64,000 nucleotides of DNA from Ruminococcaceae bacterium AB4001 (GTDB lineage: Bacteria > Bacillota > Clostridia > Saccharofermentanales > Saccharofermentanaceae), in the NCBI GenBank assembly GCA_000621765.1, contig JHXJ01000015.1, positions 1 to 64,000 of the forward strand. Direction: 5' to 3'. Made by a program: the position numbers and the translations under genes. Under the pieces are notes generated by a model. It saw only the letters and a program-made list of their open reading frames with translations, did no database searches and had not been told where the DNA came from. This document shows positions 60,685 through 64,000 of this stretch, in pieces. Numbering within the stretch: the stretch's first letter is position 1; the number at the start of each line of letters is the position of its first letter.

Positions 60685-60710
60685 TTGAACAAGATTAAAG
60701 GAGTTTTTTT

Positions 60711-61805
60711 ATGTCTAAATTAAATATTAAAAGACAGCTTTCGCTGCTGTATGTATCAAATTTCATGTTCAACATATCCATTGCCGGTGCGGCATGGGTA
60801 CTGCTGCTCGTATCTGACGGATACTCTCTGGTACAGGTGGGCCTGGCGGAGACGGTCTTCCACATAGTGAGCCTTTCTGCTGAGATCCCTTCAGGGATGT
60901 TCGCGGATATCTTCGGACGCAAGAAGAGTCTTATCGTAAGCTGCATCATGTCCATGCTGTCGGCGGTCGCCAGAGGCTTTTTCACGGGTTTCCCGAGCGT
61001 GCTCATCTCCATATGCTTTTCGGCGCTGTCCTATAACTTCATCTCAGGAAGCGACAGCGCTCTTGCCTACGATTCGCTTCTTGAAGAGGGGCAGGCTGAA
61101 AAGTACGACAAGTACATCTCGACGCAGACGGCCATTTACAGGATTTCCAACGGAATCGCGACACTGTTTGCAGGCGTGGCGGTTATCATGGGCAACAGGA
61201 ATGCCCATATACTCTCTCTTGGAATCTCTGCTGTAAATATGATCTTCCTTCTTTTCTTGCGCGAAAACAAGGTGATAAAAAAGAAGGCGGAAGACTCGCT
61301 CAAGAAGCGCATTGTTGACGTTTATAAAGGAAGCTTCGGCTTTCTGAAGGGCAACAGGAAAGTCGCAGGGCTCATCTTCAGGAATGCACTTGTCGGAGGG
61401 ATCGATGTGCTTTTGCTGTTCTTCCTTCAGGCAAAGCTCCCTATGACAGGTATCCCTGACTGGTCTTTGGGTCCGCTCCTTTTCATCATGTCGATGGGCG
61501 GAATAGCAGGCGCTCTTGCTGCGCGCAAGGTGAAGAATATCTCATTAGGAAAATTATTCTTCTTCTGTATCTCGCTCGCGCTGATAGGCCTTGTGAGCGA
61601 ATTTACGGGTGTCTGGTATCTGATGACGATAGGCGGATTCTTAACGGCCTTTGCTGATGATCTGATACAGATAAGGTCAGATATCTTATTGAACAGCATG
61701 GTTCCGGCCGAACAGAGGGCAACGCTCATATCGGTAAACTCATTCTGCTTCTCGGTTCTGATGATAATTATGTCACCTTTGGCAGGGTTGATATTTTCGC
61801 TCTAA
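60711..61805 (+). CDS. MFS exporter, possible drug efflux pump
   Basis: The 364-residue protein has about 10-11 membrane helices of the major facilitator type, with motif A-like GMFADIFGRKKSL (about 64-76) between helices 2 and 3. The length is a little short for MFS (usually 390-420). Relatives include macrolide- and tetracycline-type exporters of Gram-positive bacteria. AAAGGAG precedes the ATG. Control by a leader peptide and terminator suggests induction by a ribosome-targeting drug; the substrate is inferred, not shown. Confidence 0.8.
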   Translation: MSKLNIKRQLSLLYVSNFMFNISIAGAAWVLLLVSDGYSLVQVGLAETVFHIVSLSAEIPSGMFADIFGRKKSLIVSCIMSMLSAVARGFFTGFPSVLISICFSALSYNFISGSDSALAYDSLLEEGQAEKYDKYISTQTAIYRISNGIATLFAGVAVIMGNRNAHILSLGISAVNMIFLLFLRENKVIKKKAEDSLKKRIVDVYKGSFGFLKGNRKVAGLIFRNALVGGIDVLLLFFLQAKLPMTGIPDWSLGPLLFIMSMGGIAGALAARKVKNISLGKLFFFCISLALIGLVSEFTGVWYLMTIGGFLTAFADDLIQIRSDILLNSMVPAEQRATLISVNSFCFSVLMIIMSPLAGLIFSL

Positions 61806-61857
61806 AAGAAGTTTGATATAATTTGTTCCAGAATAGGAAGAAGTATGGGGAAAGAAT

Positions 61858-62730
61858 ATGAGATACGATCCTGAAGATCATGAGCTGTACTTTAATAAGG
61901 AGATGATCCTAAGCGATGCATCTTCTGCTGAAAACAGTGAACATTTCAGGGCTTACCAGCATGAGGTTCTGAATCATCCCATAAAGTGGTTCGGAGATAC
62001 TATTAAAGATCCTGACGGAGAGACTACGGGAAAAACTATTGCCGGAGCGATTTCGGGTATTGTGCTGTTTGGCGGTATCCTGGCTGCACTAATATGTCTT
62101 TCTGTTAAGCTATATGATGTAATACCGTGGATATTATGCGTCGCGATCGGCCTGATAAGCGCTTTCATTTTCCTTTTCCCGGTCGGAGAAGGAAATAAAG
62201 TATTTGCCGAGAGCAAACTGGCGCAGCGCATCCAGGGCGCAATAGGTGTACTGTGTGCTCTGGGACTTATTGTTATCACGATAACCGTTCCTTCGGACGA
62301 TAAAGCGCGGTATATCATGATCATAGTGCTGGAACTGTGCATTTCCCTATTCCTTACGATGCTCGTAAAGACCATAGCAATCCTCAATGCTCCGAAGAGC
62401 ATATACCGGGAAGAGGTGCACGCTGAATGCATCGGTTACGTAAGGACATTTGAATCCCAGAGTGACGGTTCCGGTGGATCTTATTACCCGGTTTATTCTC
62501 CTGTTTATGAGTATCACTACAACGGCCAGAAGTATCAGTCTTATTGTGATGTCTGGTTCAGAGGAAAAGACGGAACGGTCCCGGTGGGATCCTCGTGTGA
62601 GATCAGGATCGATCCTGAAAATCCGGCCAGGGTTATGGGGAACTGCGGATACTATGCGATCACGCCTGCTGTTTTTGCTATCATGACGTTTATTGCCAGT
62701 ATTGTTCTTCTGGTTCTTCTGCTGAAGTAA
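61858..62730 (+). CDS. DUF3592-like membrane protein
   Basis: The 290-residue protein has membrane helices at about 62-82, 87-105, 120-140, 145-165 and 268-288. A beta-rich domain lies between the last two (about 182-262), with the sequence PVYEYHYNGQKYQSYCD and IRIDPENPARVMG typical of DUF3592-type proteins. GGGGAAAG precedes the ATG, and TATAAT is about 40 bases upstream. The function is unknown. Confidence 0.7.
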   Translation: MRYDPEDHELYFNKEMILSDASSAENSEHFRAYQHEVLNHPIKWFGDTIKDPDGETTGKTIAGAISGIVLFGGILAALICLSVKLYDVIPWILCVAIGLISAFIFLFPVGEGNKVFAESKLAQRIQGAIGVLCALGLIVITITVPSDDKARYIMIIVLELCISLFLTMLVKTIAILNAPKSIYREEVHAECIGYVRTFESQSDGSGGSYYPVYSPVYEYHYNGQKYQSYCDVWFRGKDGTVPVGSSCEIRIDPENPARVMGNCGYYAITPAVFAIMTFIASIVLLVLLLK

Positions 62731-62770
62731 TTCAGATTTGTTTATCAGCAAAAATATAAGGACCGCCAAA

Positions 62771-62830
62771 TTAAGGTTACGTTAAGGTAGATGAGGCGGT
62801 TCGTTAAGGTTGCATGTGTAAGATTACAAT
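62771..62830 (+). promoter_or_regulatory. 11-bp-phased TTAAGGT repeats upstream of the M13 peptidase
   Basis: TTAAGGT occurs at 62771, 62782 and 62804, spacings of 11 and 22 bp, on one face of the helix. This is the pattern of OmpR/PhoB-type response-regulator sites. TACAAT at 62825-62830 could be the -10 box, the last repeat taking the place of the -35. No response regulator is encoded in this window. Confidence 0.6.
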
Positions 62831-62857
62831 TGTAAAAAATTGAAGGGGAGTAGGAGT

Positions 62858-64000
62858 ATGAAAAAGATTGCAACGATTACCATGACTATGGCAATAGTGG
62901 TGTCTGCTATGACCGGTTGCGTTTCAGTTCCTGAAGTCGATATACCGGAAACGAGTGAACCGACGGTCATCGAGCTGACACCGGCCAGGGCTCAGGACGA
63001 TTACTACAGATTCGTCAATGAGGAAAGATTCAAGACTGCAAAGATCAAATACGGTGAACAGTCTGTTGAGGAGGCCTTTAAGACCGATCTGATCGATGAG
63101 CAGTTAGAGACTATCATTGATGACTGCGTTTCCGGGTCAGGTTATGCCAAGGGAAGCGAAGAGGACATCATCAAGCACGCGTTTGAGTATTATCAGGCTT
63201 ATGACTTTAAGAGTGAGCCGATCCCGGAAGATCTTATGGCAATGATCGAAAAAGTTGATCATGCCGCATCTGTCGATGAGCTTCTTGAGACCGATGCTGA
63301 GCTGATAAAAGACTACGGCTTGGGAGGTCTTGTAAATCTATACACAGACACTAACCCGTTTGATCCGACCGAGAGAGTAATTATGATCGATCAGATCAGC
63401 GGCGTTCTCGAGGTCTCTTTCACAGACTTGCGTGAAGATTCTTATGGCATTAATACTATTAAGAAAGATGCAACCATGATCCTGAACACAAGGGGTTACG
63501 ATAAGGAGACATGCGAGACTTACGGAAAGGAACTTGCATTCTTAGCTCTTGATCTTTTTGGTGCGACAGATCTTGATTATGCTGAAGATTCCATGAAGCA
63601 CAAATATATTAAGGCCATTCCGGCAAGTGATGTTGAAAGCATCATGAGCAACGTTGATATGAAGAAATATCTCGAGGCCATTGGTATTGATTATACTTTG
63701 GTAAATAAGTACTGCGTAGCAGACCAGAAGCAGCTTAAGATGCTTAACGATATCCTTGTCGACAAGAATCTTAACGCACTCAAAGCATGGGAGCTCGGAA
63801 GATTATATTCGAATTACATGGATTATATTGCTCCTCATTATGAACAGTTTGAGGCATATGTCGGAAGAAGTTATGATTCGATGCACGATCAGGCGGTCAC
63901 AACCGTAAAGCGCAAGTTTTCACAGGAGACAGATCCTATTTACGTAGAGCGCTATTATTCAGCAGAGACAGATAAGGCTTTGAGAAGCATGTGTGATGAT
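62858..64000 (+). CDS. M13-family metallopeptidase lipoprotein, N-terminal part
   Basis: The frame is open to the right window edge (381 codons visible). It has a lipoprotein signal (Cys near 21, SAMTGC), a short linker and the helical N-terminal domain of neprilysin-type (M13/PepO) peptidases: QDDYYRFVNEERF (about 48-60) and the later helix LNALKAWELGRLYSNYMDY. The zinc motif HExxH would lie in the missing C-terminal part. Family members cut extracellular peptides. GGGGAGTAGGAG precedes the ATG. Confidence 0.72.
   Translation, partial: MKKIATITMTMAIVVSAMTGCVSVPEVDIPETSEPTVIELTPARAQDDYYRFVNEERFKTAKIKYGEQSVEEAFKTDLIDEQLETIIDDCVSGSGYAKGSEEDIIKHAFEYYQAYDFKSEPIPEDLMAMIEKVDHAASVDELLETDAELIKDYGLGGLVNLYTDTNPFDPTERVIMIDQISGVLEVSFTDLREDSYGINTIKKDATMILNTRGYDKETCETYGKELAFLALDLFGATDLDYAEDSMKHKYIKAIPASDVESIMSNVDMKKYLEAIGIDYTLVNKYCVADQKQLKMLNDILVDKNLNALKAWELGRLYSNYMDYIAPHYEQFEAYVGRSYDSMHDQAVTTVKRKFSQETDPIYVERYYSAETDKALRSMCDD

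Overview
The window looks like chromosome of a Gram-positive member of the Bacillota, most likely a gut or rumen Clostridia. Supporting signs are strong AGGAGG-type ribosome sites, consensus sigma-A promoters, a MurT/GatD-type pair, BspA-like leucine-rich surface proteins with choline-binding-type repeats, many Cys-anchored lipoproteins with Thr/Glu-rich linkers, and several cyclic-di-GMP proteins. No rRNA, tRNA or CRISPR array was recognised. I do not claim a genus.

Layout. 1-180 is the tail of an IS110-type transposase. 328-5357 (minus) is a TetR / MMPL-RND transporter / heptad-repeat lipoprotein operon. 5.4-9.6 kb holds a structured leader, a GGDEF-EAL protein and a convergent PAS-GGDEF protein. 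9.7-18.8 kb mixes a MATE exporter, an AraC regulator, three lipoproteins, a Nudix hydrolase, a flavin-reductase-like protein and a P-loop protein. 18.9-26.5 kb carries a second GAF-GGDEF paralogue, a giant propeller/HD-GYP sensor, a 5'-nucleotidase-like protein with a damaged metal site and a zinc-ribbon protein. 26.7-32.5 kb is more accessory: an XRE/DUF2975 pair, a nuclease-like gene between 63-bp-period repeats, a TetR/flavodoxin-reductase operon with textbook operators, and a Sel1 / J-domain / HIRAN operon. 32.7-37.4 kb is a housekeeping run: mnmA, a HAD phosphatase, a glycerol-1-phosphate-dehydrogenase-like enzyme and a CASTOR/POLLUX-like channel. 37.5-39.5 kb has two lipoproteins. 39.6-44.1 kb is a compact operon of two dynamin-like GTPases plus a small partner, a candidate Eleos/Leo-type defence or membrane-remodelling system. 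44.1-52.6 kb is AT-richer accessory DNA: a 1516-residue LRR surface protein, a kinase cut by a stop codon, a likely structured RNA, and a decayed zinc-ribbon/NUMOD gene. 52.7-64 kb returns to core genes: pheA, murT/gatD-like, zinc-ribbon and TPM proteins, a glycosyltransferase, an HD protein, a Nudix hydrolase, an MFS exporter, a DUF3592-like protein and the start of an M13 peptidase.

The most informative signals are regulatory. pheA has a complete ribosome-mediated attenuator with a Phe-rich leader peptide. The MFS exporter has a leader peptide and a terminator with competing pairings, as in drug-inducible resistance genes. Five genes have a -10 box 6-8 bases before the start codon and no Shine-Dalgarno sequence, which suggests leaderless transcripts. 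The GatD-like subunit has lost both catalytic residues. All functions are read from motifs; no database search was run.
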